Source: GSA-30 sp036568765 (GTDB lineage Bacteria; Pseudomonadota; Gammaproteobacteria; Xanthomonadales; Rhodanobacteraceae). From it: a stretch of 16,240 nucleotides of DNA. The DNA lies in NCBI RefSeq assembly GCF_036568765.1, contig NZ_DATCRY010000199.1, positions 1-16,240 of the forward strand, read 5' to 3'. Under the pieces are notes generated by a model. That model saw nothing but the letters and a program-made list of their open reading frames with translations. It was not told the origin of the DNA and did not search any database. The position numbers were made by a program, and so were the translations under genes. Positions 1-8,345 of this stretch are shown piece after piece; position 1 is the stretch's first letter, and each line of letters starts with the position of its first letter.

Positions 1-114
1 GACACCAAACGAACGGGCCGACCCGGTTGGGAGGCTCTGTGGCATGGCTGGGCTCGCCTGCAAGAACGCATGGAAGGCTATCTGCTCGCTAAGCAGATAG
101 CCACCAAGATGTGA
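1..114 (+). pseudogene. C-terminal fragment of a probable IS4-like transposase (5' end outside the window)
   Basis: Frame 1 is open from the first base to a TGA at 112-114 and encodes 37 residues. They include the stretch GRPGWEALWHGWARLQERM, followed by a GYLLAKQ-like tail. A glycine/tryptophan-rich end of the type 'GRPGW..LW.GW.RLQ...GY.LA' resembles the C-termini of IS4-group transposases as I remember them. No catalytic residue lies in this part, so the assignment rests on style alone. The rest of the gene is beyond the left edge, so it may be an intact transposase or a remnant. A half-copy of a palindromic repeat begins a few bases after the stop. It could instead be the end of an unrelated protein. 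Confidence 0.5.
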
Positions 115-125
115 TCAAGAGACAG

Positions 126-165
126 GGCTTTGCCGGGGGAGAGGGTTGGGGTGAGGGGGGCTCTT
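126..165 (+). repeat. Half-copy of dispersed palindromic (REP-like) repeat
   Basis: The 34 bases at 132-165 (a GCCGGGGGAGAGGG arm followed by GGGGTGAGGGGGGCTCTT) match the reverse complement of 14524-14557 with one difference by eye. They also match the right-hand element at 14965-14991 closely. GGC-TTT-GCC at 126-134 keeps the hairpin apex, but the pairing arm (CCCTCTCCCC in the other copies) is absent and replaced by unrelated sequence that abuts the transposase end. The element lies just downstream of the dgoD stop. I see no T-rich tail that would make it a typical intrinsic terminator. Confidence 0.7.
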
Positions 166-174
166 AGCCCATCC

Positions 175-1322
<1,148 letters not shown>

Positions 1323-1326
<4 letters not shown>

Positions 1327-1946
1327 GCGTGATGTTGGCGATAGGCTTGGATGAAGGCGTCGGCACGCCGGTGTGTTTGTTCGGGCGACTGGCCGGGCTT
1401 GTAGAGGTCGCCGCCCAGGCCGGCACCCTGGCAGCCGGCATCGAGAAAGGCTCCCAGATTTTCCGGTGTCACGCCACCCACGGCCAGTAACGGCACCTCG
1501 GGAGGCAGGACGGCTCGGATTGCCTTGACATAGGCCGGACCGAACGCGCTGGAAGGGAACAGCTTGAGCGATTGCGCACCGGCCCGCAATGCGGCGAAGG
1601 CTTCGCTCGGCGTAGCGAAGCCGATGGCAGTATAGAGTCCACGCTCGCGGCTGCGGCCGATGACCGCCGCATCGGTATTGGGGGTGACGATAAGCCTGCC
1701 GCCAAGATCGGCTACCCGATCGGCATCGTCAGCCGTCAGCACGGTGCCTGCACCGATAAGTGCCTGCGCGCCGTATTCTCGGACCGCATCGGCAATACTG
1801 CGATGCCAGTCCGGCGAGTTGAGCGGAATCTCGATGGCATCGAATCCGGCATCGATCAGCACGTGCACGTGCGCCAGCGCCTCGTCCGGCCGGATGCCGC
1901 GGAGGATCGCCACCAGAGGAATTCGGGTAGGCCAGGTCATCGACAT
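1323..1946 (-). CDS. dgoA: 2-dehydro-3-deoxy-6-phosphogalactonate aldolase
   Basis: 207 residues of the KDPG/KDPGal class I aldolase family. It cleaves 2-dehydro-3-deoxy-6-phosphogalactonate to pyruvate and glyceraldehyde 3-phosphate. Visible motifs are VAILRGI near the N-terminus with R16, AIEIPLNSP with the general acid/base E39, GAGTVL, TPNTD, and SLKLFPSS containing the Schiff-base lysine K128. GGV and GLGGDLY near the end form the phosphate-binding region. A second in-frame ATG is two codons in. From it the two catalytic residues fall at 37 and 126, which I believe is the E. coli numbering, so either start is possible. I give the first ATG, which overlaps the dehydrogenase stop by one base (TGATG). 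The downstream end overlaps dgoD. The motifs fit the KDPG aldolase Eda too, but the context favours the galactose version. Confidence 0.94.
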
Positions 1947-2752
1947 CACTCGTGATAAAGCTGGGAGCGGCCGCCATCGATCAGGATATCGGCAGCGTTG
2001 ATGAAGCGCGCTTCGTCGCTGGCCAGGAACAGCGCGGTGTAGGCGACTTCTTCCGGTTCGCCGATGCGCTTGGTCGGCAGGATCTGCTCCTGCCGGCGAC
2101 GCTCGGCAGCGGGATCGGGCGAGGCAGCGAAGCCCGCTTCGGCGATCGCGGTGAGGATCAGGCCCGGCGAAATCGAATTCACCCGGACACCCTGCGCCGC
2201 GTACTGGATGCCGAGCGCACGAGTCAGGCCGATCAGGCCGTGCTTGGCGACCGGATAGGGGAAACAGCCAGGAATGATCTTGTGGCCGTGTACCGAGGCG
2301 ATGTTGACGATCGAACCGCGGCCGAGCTGGAGCATGTGCGGCAGTACGGCCTGCGCGCAGTTCCAGCCACCCTTGAGGTCCACCTCGAAGCAGCGCTGCC
2401 ATTCGTCGTCGGAGAGCTTCAGCGGATCGTTGAACACGTTGATGCCGGCGTTGTTGATCAGGACGTCCGGCGGACCGAAGTGCTCCACCGTGGCATCCAC
2501 CATGCGGCGAATGGCGGCCACGTCCGTGACATCGGCCTGGAACAGCATGGCGTTGTCCTCGCCGATCTCCGCGAGGGTCTGGCGCGCCTGAGCGTTGTCT
2601 TCGAGTACGTTGATCACCACACGCGCACCATGTTCGGCAAACAGGCGTGCGGTGGCTGCACCGATACCCTGGGCGGCACCCGTGACAATGGCAATCTTGC
2701 CGGCCAGGCGCGGCAGTGGGGTAGTGCGTGGATCGGGACGAGTGGCGGTCAT
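1946..2752 (-). CDS. Short-chain dehydrogenase/reductase, probable D-galactose (aldose) 1-dehydrogenase
   Basis: 268 residues, a classical SDR. The nucleotide-binding motif TGAAQGIG is at 24-31, NNAG at 100-103, the catalytic serine is S153, and Y166/K170 form the YPVAK active site. The fourth tetrad position, usually Asn in a 'VNLKG'-type motif, appears as D125 (EVDLKGG). In this operon the predicted role is NAD(P)-dependent oxidation of the sugar at C1 to the aldonolactone, which the neighbouring SMP-30 lactonase would open. Substrate cannot be read from sequence: D-galactose is inferred from dgoD/dgoK/dgoA, while L-arabinose and D-fucose are plausible side substrates. It starts 15 bases after the lactonase gene and its stop overlaps the dgoA start. 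No strong ribosome binding site is visible. Confidence 0.85.
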   Translation of the reverse strand: MTATRPDPRTTPLPRLAGKIAIVTGAAQGIGAATARLFAEHGARVVINVLEDNAQARQTLAEIGEDNAMLFQADVTDVAAIRRMVDATVEHFGPPDVLINNAGINVFNDPLKLSDDEWQRCFEVDLKGGWNCAQAVLPHMLQLGRGSIVNIASVHGHKIIPGCFPYPVAKHGLIGLTRALGIQYAAQGVRVNSISPGLILTAIAEAGFAASPDPAAERRRQEQILPTKRIGEPEEVAYTALFLASDEARFINAADILIDGGRSQLYHE

Positions 2753-2767
2753 GGACTTGTCGCTTTG

Positions 2768-3655
2768 TCAGAGGGTGGCGCCATAGCGGCCTTCGGGCAG
2801 GCCGCGTCCACGCGGCGCGGCCAGCGCGAAGGTCGCACCGTGCAGGGGGTTGGCAAGCGTTTCGGTCGTGTCGAGGCCGACGTGCGCCGAGGTAATGGCG
2901 AGTCTGTCGAGCCCAGGTCCCATAAAACTTATGCAACTGGGCTGGCTGACCGGCATATCGATAGTCAGGTCGACGCGGCCGTCGGGCGCATAGCGCACGA
3001 TGCGTGACGCGCCCCACTCGGCGTTCCATACGAAACCGTCGGCATCGACGGTCGAACCATCGGGTGTGCCGAACTGAGCGGGGACCTCGGCAAACAAGTG
3101 GATGCGGTCCACTTCGCCGGTGGCTCCGTCGTAGTCGCAGGCCATGATGCGGCGGGTGGGCGTGTCGCAGAAGTACATCGTCCCGCCGTCCGGGCTGAAG
3201 CAGATACTGTTGGTGATCGCTGCCTTGGGCAGATCCAGCGTGCTCAAGCGACCGTCGGCACCGTAGCGATAGAACGAGGCGACAGGTTCGCCGCCACGCT
3301 CATTGATCGTGCCGAACACGAAGTTACCGTGGCGATCGCAGCGGCCATCGTTGGCGCGCGTGCCCGCCAGGTCTGGCTCGATATCCGCCAGCGGCGTCAC
3401 TGTACCGTCGCGCAGATCCAGGCGCGCCAGTTGCTTCTCCAGTGCCAGCAGCAGGATCTCGGGCTCGGGTGTCGCCGCGAAGCAGCCCAGGCGCGAGGGG
3501 AGGTCCCAATGTCGCACGGTGCCGTCGGCCGGATCGTACTGCCACAGCCTGGAGGCCAGGATATCGGTCCAGCGCAGCACGTTGGCGCGCTCGTCCCAAG
3601 CCACACCTTCGCCGAGCGCGTGGCGCGTAGCGGTCAATGGCTCGATCTTCGGCAT
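2768..3655 (-). CDS. SMP-30/gluconolactonase-family sugar lactonase
   Basis: 295 residues, a six-bladed propeller of the SMP-30/gluconolaconase/LRE family. Residues expected to hold the catalytic divalent metal are visible: E16 (LGEGVAW), N149 (ITNSICF) and D199 (GTPDGSTVD), with N102 (RANDGR) near the substrate site. No signal peptide is seen, so it should act in the cytoplasm. The predicted step is hydrolysis of the aldonolactone made by the downstream-encoded dehydrogenase to galactonate. The ATG at 3655 overlaps the permease stop by one base (TGATG). An open frame continues upstream of this start but is only a shadow of the permease gene, and the protein family begins at the chosen Met. 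Family members differ in sugar preference, so galactonolactone is inferred from context. Confidence 0.9.
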   Translation of the reverse strand: MPKIEPLTATRHALGEGVAWDERANVLRWTDILASRLWQYDPADGTVRHWDLPSRLGCFAATPEPEILLLALEKQLARLDLRDGTVTPLADIEPDLAGTRANDGRCDRHGNFVFGTINERGGEPVASFYRYGADGRLSTLDLPKAAITNSICFSPDGGTMYFCDTPTRRIMACDYDGATGEVDRIHLFAEVPAQFGTPDGSTVDADGFVWNAEWGASRIVRYAPDGRVDLTIDMPVSQPSCISFMGPGLDRLAITSAHVGLDTTETLANPLHGATFALAAPRGRGLPEGRYGATL

Positions 3656-4647
3656 CAACGGGCCACCCGGCGGTTCTTCAGCTGATCGACCAGCACCGCG
3701 GCCAGCAGGATCGCGCCGCGCACCACGTACTGGTAGAACGTATCGATGTTCAACAGGTTCATCGCGTTCTGCACCGTGCCCATGATCAGCACGCCGACCA
3801 GCACGCCGCTGATCGTGGCGCGCCCGCCGGCCAGCGAGACACCGCCGAGCACGCAGGCGGAGATCACATCCAGTTCGAAACCTTCGCCCGCATTGGGCTG
3901 GCCGCTGGTGATGCGCGATGCGAGGATCACGCCGGCAAATGCGGCGATGGCGCCCTGGATCAGGAAGATCACGATCCGTGTACGATCTACCGCCACCCCG
4001 GCCAGGCGCACGGCCTCCGGATTGCCACCGATGGCCAGGGTGTTGCGGCCGTAAGCGGTCTTGTTGAGCATCACGCCGAAGACGACGAAGCAGGCCGCGG
4101 TGATCCACACCGGGATCGGCAGGCCGAACAGCATCTCGGTGCCGAGCACGTAGAACGCTTCGTTGGCGACACCGATCGCCTGTCCCTTGGAGGCGAGGAA
4201 GGCCAGTCCGCGCACGATCTCCATCATCGCCAGCGTGGTGATCAGCGCGTTGATCTTCAGCTTGGCGATGATCGCGCCGTTGATGAAACCGATCACCGCG
4301 CCGGCGGCCAGACTCACGACCATGCCAAGCAATACGCTGCCAGTGGCGTTGGCGACCATGGCGCAAAGCACGCCGGCAAAGGCGACCGTCGAGCCCACGG
4401 AAAGATCGAAGTCGCGCGAAGCCAGGCAGAACATCATCGTGCAGGCGACCATGCCGATCTGCGAGACCGACAAGGCAACGCTGACGATGTTGTCCCAGGA
4501 GAAGAAATACTGCACCGTGCCGCTGAGTACCGCGAACAGCGCGATGAAGATCAGGACGAGGCTGTAATCGTCAATGGCCGAACGCAGCCACGATGTGGCT
4601 TGTACCGGGCGCTCGGAAGAGGAAAGCGTGGGAGAAGTCTGTGACAT
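3655..4647 (-). CDS. araH: AraH-like sugar ABC transporter permease
   Basis: 330 residues from the ATG at 4647, close to E. coli AraH (328 as I recall it). It is strongly hydrophobic with about 8-10 predicted membrane segments. Stretches such as FCLAS-DFDLSV, AKLKINALITTLA, NTLAIGGNPEA and the C-terminal NAMNLLNI closely match E. coli AraH from memory. The loop near residues 199-218 (YGRNTLAIGGN) lies where permeases contact the ATPase. A TTG at 4653, two codons upstream, has better spacing to an AGGA motif (5 bases against 11), so it could be the true start. The ATPase gene stops 6 bases before the ATG. The sugar may be galactose, arabinose or both, because AraFGH-type transporters overlap in specificity. 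Confidence 0.93.
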   Translation of the reverse strand: MSQTSPTLSSSERPVQATSWLRSAIDDYSLVLIFIALFAVLSGTVQYFFSWDNIVSVALSVSQIGMVACTMMFCLASRDFDLSVGSTVAFAGVLCAMVANATGSVLLGMVVSLAAGAVIGFINGAIIAKLKINALITTLAMMEIVRGLAFLASKGQAIGVANEAFYVLGTEMLFGLPIPVWITAACFVVFGVMLNKTAYGRNTLAIGGNPEAVRLAGVAVDRTRIVIFLIQGAIAAFAGVILASRITSGQPNAGEGFELDVISACVLGGVSLAGGRATISGVLVGVLIMGTVQNAMNLLNIDTFYQYVVRGAILLAAVLVDQLKNRRVAR

Positions 4648-4653
4648 GGGCAA

Positions 4654-6192
4654 TCAGTTCCTGCGCAGATTCGCCGTGGCGGCGCCTTCGGGCAACGCAC
4701 AGGCAAGGACGTTTTCTTCGTTGGCTTGCTCGCGGGCGAACTGGCCGGCAATGCGGCCGTTGCACATCGCTATGACGCGGTCGCAGATGCCAAGCACTTC
4801 GGGCAGCTCGCTAGACACCACTACGATCGCCACGCCGCGCTCGGCCAAGGCATAGAGCACGTTGTAGATTTCGTTCTTGGCGCCGACGTCGATGCCGCGG
4901 GTGGGTTCGTCGATAATCAGCACACGCAAATCGCCCTCGGCAAGCCAGCGCGCGAGGATCGCCTTCTGCTGATTGCCGCCGGAAAGCAGCCGGATCTCCT
5001 GCCGGCGACTGGGGGTGCGGATCGACAAACGCTTGATGAAGTCGTCGGCCGTCTGTGCTTCTTTGGCGTCGTCGACGAACAGCCCCGCGCGCAGGTGATT
5101 GCGGCGAGCGCTGATGTTGATGTTCTCGGCCACCGATCGCACGCCGACGATACCGTCTTCTTTGCGATCTTCCGGGCAAAACATCAGTCCTGCGCGGATC
5201 GAAGCACGGATATCGGTAGCCGGCAGGGGCTTGCCATCGACCTCGACGATGCCGCTGGCGCGACGGTCCGCGCCATAGACGACGCGCATGGTTTCACTGC
5301 GGCCTGCACCGACCAGGCCAAAGAAGCCGACGATCTCGCCTGCGCGCACCTCGAAATCCACGGGAGCCGGTACTTTGTAGCCGGTCACGCCGCGCACCGC
5401 CAGGCGAATAGCGCCGAGCTCGCGCGGCCGATAGCCGAAGATATCGTCGAGCTGACGTCCAACCATGCGCTGCACGAGCGTCTCGCGCGTGACACCTTGC
5501 AAGGTATCGAAGTCGGCAATCTTGCGGCCGTCGCGGAACACGGTGGCCGCGTCGCACAGCTCGAAGATCTCGTCCAGGCGATGGGAGATATAGATCATCG
5601 CCTTGCCCTGCGCGCGCAGGGCGCGTACCAGGCGGAACAGCACTTCGGTTTCGCGATGGGACAGCGAGCTGGTCGGTTCGTCCAGCGCGAGTATTTTCGC
5701 GTCACGCAGGATCGCCTTGCAGATCTCCACCATCTGGCGCTGGCCGATGGAAATGTTACGCATCTTCGCGCGCGGATCGAGATCGACGCCGAGCGCATCG
5801 AGCTTCTCGCGTGTCCATGCGAGCGCCTGCCGGCGCTGCACGAAACCCAGGCGTGTGGGTAGACGCCCGAGCAGCAGGTTCTCCATCACCGACAAATCGG
5901 GGACGTATTGCAGCTCCTGGTGGATGATCGCCACGCCCGCTTCGATCGCATCGGCGGCAGAGCGGAACTGGCGAGGTTCGCCGCCGATCACCAGGCGACC
6001 CTCGTCCGGTACGTATTCGCCGCCCAGGATCTTCATCGTGGTCGACTTGCCCGCACCGTTCTCGCCGAGCAAGCCATGCACGCTGCCGGCGTGCACGGCG
6101 AAGCTGACGTCAGTGAGGGCGCGGACGCCGGGGAACGACTTGCCGATCGATTCGAATTGCAGATACGGCGTGGCTTGCTGCTCGGCGCTCAT
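4654..6192 (-). CDS. araG: AraG-like sugar ABC transporter ATP-binding protein
   Basis: 512 residues with two ABC domains, as in the AraG/MglA/RbsA/XylG family (E. coli AraG is about 504). Domain 1 has Walker A GENGAGKS at 43-50, a Q-loop at Q92, an ISIGQRQ signature at 147-153 and Walker B ILALDEP near 167-173. Domain 2 has the degenerate Walker A GLVGAGRSE at 292-300 typical of this family, signature LLSGGNQQK at 402-410 and Walker B VLIIDEP at 424-430. It powers sugar import with the adjacent permease and binding protein. The start at 6192 follows GAGG with a 5-base spacer. A longer in-frame start at 6234 would run into the araF coding sequence and is less likely. It lies 7 bases after the araF stop. 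Confidence 0.94.
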   Translation of the reverse strand: MSAEQQATPYLQFESIGKSFPGVRALTDVSFAVHAGSVHGLLGENGAGKSTTMKILGGEYVPDEGRLVIGGEPRQFRSAADAIEAGVAIIHQELQYVPDLSVMENLLLGRLPTRLGFVQRRQALAWTREKLDALGVDLDPRAKMRNISIGQRQMVEICKAILRDAKILALDEPTSSLSHRETEVLFRLVRALRAQGKAMIYISHRLDEIFELCDAATVFRDGRKIADFDTLQGVTRETLVQRMVGRQLDDIFGYRPRELGAIRLAVRGVTGYKVPAPVDFEVRAGEIVGFFGLVGAGRSETMRVVYGADRRASGIVEVDGKPLPATDIRASIRAGLMFCPEDRKEDGIVGVRSVAENINISARRNHLRAGLFVDDAKEAQTADDFIKRLSIRTPSRRQEIRLLSGGNQQKAILARWLAEGDLRVLIIDEPTRGIDVGAKNEIYNVLYALAERGVAIVVVSSELPEVLGICDRVIAMCNGRIAGQFAREQANEENVLACALPEGAATANLRRN

Positions 6193-6199
6193 CCTTGCC

Positions 6200-7189
6200 T
6201 CACAGTCCCATGGTCTTGCGTATGTCGCCGGCATTGTCGCGTGTGATCAGGCGACCGTCGGTCAGCGTGATCATCGGCGGCTCCTTGCCGTTCTTGATCC
6301 AGTCGTACATCTGCAGCGAGGTGTCGTAGCCGTGCCGCTTGGGGCTGATCAGGATCGAACCGAAGAACCCGGTCGGCTGTGGCTTGGCAAATTCGTTGAG
6401 GGCCGAATTGCTCCCGCCGATACCGACCCCGACCATGTTGGCCGCATTGATACCACGGCCCTCGGCTGCACGAACCGCACCGAGCACCGCCTCGTCGTTC
6501 ATGCCGAAGGCCACCCAGTGCTTGAACTGCGGGTGCTGGGTGATCGCGATGCTGGCTGCATTGAAGGCATTCTCGGTATCGGACTTGGCCTGCGGCGCGT
6601 TGAAGATATTGGCCTTGGGCAGGCCACCGGCGATCAGCGCTTCGACCGCGCCGTCGGTACGGTCGCGCGCGGTGGGCAACTGGTCGAACGACACGCGCAA
6701 TGCGCCGACTTCCGCCGGGTTCCAGCCGCGCGCTTTAATCTGCTCAGCCAGTGCCTGACCGACCTGCTTGCCGATATTGATTGCCGAGATGCCGGTATAG
6801 GGCACGCCTTCGATCGGCTTGCCGCTGCCGTCGACGAGGCGGTCGTCCACGGTCATCAGCTTGAGCCGATTGATGCGCGCCTTGGCAACGATCGACGGCC
6901 CGAGCTTCACGTCCGGGGCGCAGATGATGAAGCCCTGTGCGTGCTGCACTTTGAGGTTGTCGATGGCGTTGAGCACCTTGTCGCCGTTCTCCGCGCCGAT
7001 CTTCACCAGCACGAAGCCCTTTTCCTTGGCCGCCTGTTCGGCGAAGCGCCATTCGTCGCGGAACCAGGGTTCTTCCGGCTGCTTGACTACGAAGCCGATC
7101 TTGACCGGGTCGTCCGCGAACGCGGGCGCGCTGGCCAGTGCGAGCGCAACGGCGGCGGCGCGGAAGATCTGGGTGAGTGTGCGATTCAT
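6200..7189 (-). CDS. araF: AraF-like periplasmic sugar-binding protein
   Basis: 329 residues with a Sec signal peptide (MNRTLTQ, hydrophobic core, likely cut after AFA at 25). The mature part aligns by eye with E. coli AraF with no gap through the first 230 residues, sharing VKQPEEPWF, LNAID, KLG, IVAKAR, VDD, GMND and VLG. AraF sugar ligands K10, E14, D90, R151 and N205 are conserved (here K36, E40, D116, R177, N231). AraF M108 corresponds to I134 here, and AraF N232 appears to be G258 beside a one-residue insertion. The start at 7189 is fixed by a strong GAGGAGGG ribosome binding site and by the signal peptide. A longer open frame upstream is a shadow of dgoK. It delivers sugar to AraGH, and the ligand could be galactose, arabinose or fucose. 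Confidence 0.93.
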   Translation of the reverse strand: MNRTLTQIFRAAAVALALASAPAFADDPVKIGFVVKQPEEPWFRDEWRFAEQAAKEKGFVLVKIGAENGDKVLNAIDNLKVQHAQGFIICAPDVKLGPSIVAKARINRLKLMTVDDRLVDGSGKPIEGVPYTGISAINIGKQVGQALAEQIKARGWNPAEVGALRVSFDQLPTARDRTDGAVEALIAGGLPKANIFNAPQAKSDTENAFNAASIAITQHPQFKHWVAFGMNDEAVLGAVRAAEGRGINAANMVGVGIGGSNSALNEFAKPQPTGFFGSILISPKRHGYDTSLQMYDWIKNGKEPPMITLTDGRLITRDNAGDIRKTMGL

Positions 7190-7220
7190 CGTTCCCTCCT
7201 CAATGAAAACTCGGGTGGCC

Positions 7221-8240
7221 TCAGGCGCGCATGCGCTCGCCGGTGCCAAGCAAACCGCGTTCGCGCGCCACCGCGATAGCGCCACGGCCGGCAAGATCCG
7301 ATTGCTGCTCGTCGTCCAGCATCGTGACCTGGCCGGAAAAGAAATCGTCGCCCTGTACCAGCAGGCCGATCGCCTCACGCAGAATCGGCTTGCCGCTGAT
7401 GATGAAGCGCACGCCGGGCATGACTTCGATCGCGCTGGAATTCTTCAGCGTAAGCAGATCCGAGCCGAGTACTGCGCCGAGCAGGAAATTGGCGCGCGCG
7501 TTGGCGTCGTAGACGGTGAATTGATCGAGGATGCGCACACTGAAGCAGGCGCGTCCCAGGCCGATCTGTTTAGCCGAACGCGCTCCGGCCAGCAGCATTT
7601 CGGCATCGATGCGCTTGGCGAAGCCGCCGTCGAGCGAGCTGGCAAGAATCGTGTCGTGAGAGATTACATGCAGCAATTCGCCGGCCAGTGTAGTGACACA
7701 GCCGGTGATCTGCTGCTTGTCGTCGAGGCTGACGAATTTCGAATGCGAACCCGGCAGCACGATGACCGCCGGTTCTTTCAATTGCAGGCCTTCGATCAGG
7801 GCGAAGGTCTCGGTCTCTTCGCCGCGCATCATGTCCATCGCTTCGCTGTTATGCAGGCCGATATGATCGACCGCGTTGCGCACGCCGGGCACGAACCAGA
7901 TCGGCCGCGACCAGACTTGCTCGATCGTCGCCGAGCGCATCGCACCGGCTAGCGCGGTCAGGCCGACCGGCGCCGTCACATGCGGGATCTCACACAGCCC
8001 CATGTTCGAGGTGATCATGCCCGAGGCGAGTACATGGTCCACGTCGTCGGCACCCAGCTCGCCCAGTTGCAGCGTTTCCTCCAGCGTCTCCCGCACGGCT
8101 GCCTCGAGCCGGGCGCGATTGCCGGTAATGGCGGTATCGCGGACGCCGACCTGGCGGGCGGCATGGGCGACGGCGACACCATCGCGCCATAAACAGACGC
8201 GGGTATTGGTCGTGCCGGTATCGATCGTAAGGATGTTCAT
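7221..8240 (-). CDS. dgoK: 2-dehydro-3-deoxygalactonokinase
   Basis: 339 residues, about 45 more than E. coli DgoK (about 292). It phosphorylates 2-dehydro-3-deoxygalactonate at O6, supplying the DgoA substrate. Family landmarks are the N-terminal phosphate motif DTGTTNTR at 7-14, SGMITSN at 73-79, MRGEET at 138-143, LPGSHSKFV at 162-170 and a following LAGELLH, each with a clear counterpart in E. coli DgoK. It is the first gene of the operon, with a 31-base gap to araF. The ATG at 8240 places the phosphate motif at the expected distance from the start. No convincing Shine-Dalgarno sequence precedes it, so translation may begin in an unusual way or from a short leader. The 105-base divergent spacer to the LysR gene must hold the operon promoter. 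Confidence 0.94.
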   Translation of the reverse strand: MNILTIDTGTTNTRVCLWRDGVAVAHAARQVGVRDTAITGNRARLEAAVRETLEETLQLGELGADDVDHVLASGMITSNMGLCEIPHVTAPVGLTALAGAMRSATIEQVWSRPIWFVPGVRNAVDHIGLHNSEAMDMMRGEETETFALIEGLQLKEPAVIVLPGSHSKFVSLDDKQQITGCVTTLAGELLHVISHDTILASSLDGGFAKRIDAEMLLAGARSAKQIGLGRACFSVRILDQFTVYDANARANFLLGAVLGSDLLTLKNSSAIEVMPGVRFIISGKPILREAIGLLVQGDDFFSGQVTMLDDEQQSDLAGRGAIAVARERGLLGTGERMRA

Positions 8241-8299
8241 GCGCGATGGGGCGATGGATTCCACTCGATTGTTGGCGGCAGCGCGCGACCCAGGCAAAC

Positions 8300-8333
8300 T
8301 AGAAATTCACCAGGGTTCCCCTAAGTTTTTCTA
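8300..8333. promoter_or_regulatory. Nested palindrome, candidate LysR-type operator
   Basis: In the divergent spacer between dgoK and the LysR gene, two inverted repeats share one centre (8316/8317). The outer pair is TAGAAA (8300-8305) with TTTCTA (8328-8333), and the inner is GGG-TT-CCC (8313-8320). The site is centred about 76 bases before the dgoK ATG and 29 bases before the regulator ATG. That suits activation of the sugar operon together with autorepression, as is common for LysR-type regulators. No -10/-35 pair could be assigned with confidence on either strand. Binding by the neighbouring regulator is inferred. Confidence 0.5.
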
Positions 8334-8345
8334 AATGAGCTCGCA

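Noticed and set aside
5603..7279. Long plus-strand open frames opposite the operon (also 433-1332, 1952-3007, 3637-4644, 4726-5862 and 11297-12340)
   Set aside because: They lie antisense to well-recognised genes, have low-complexity compositions typical of high-GC shadows, and show no domain or ribosome binding site.
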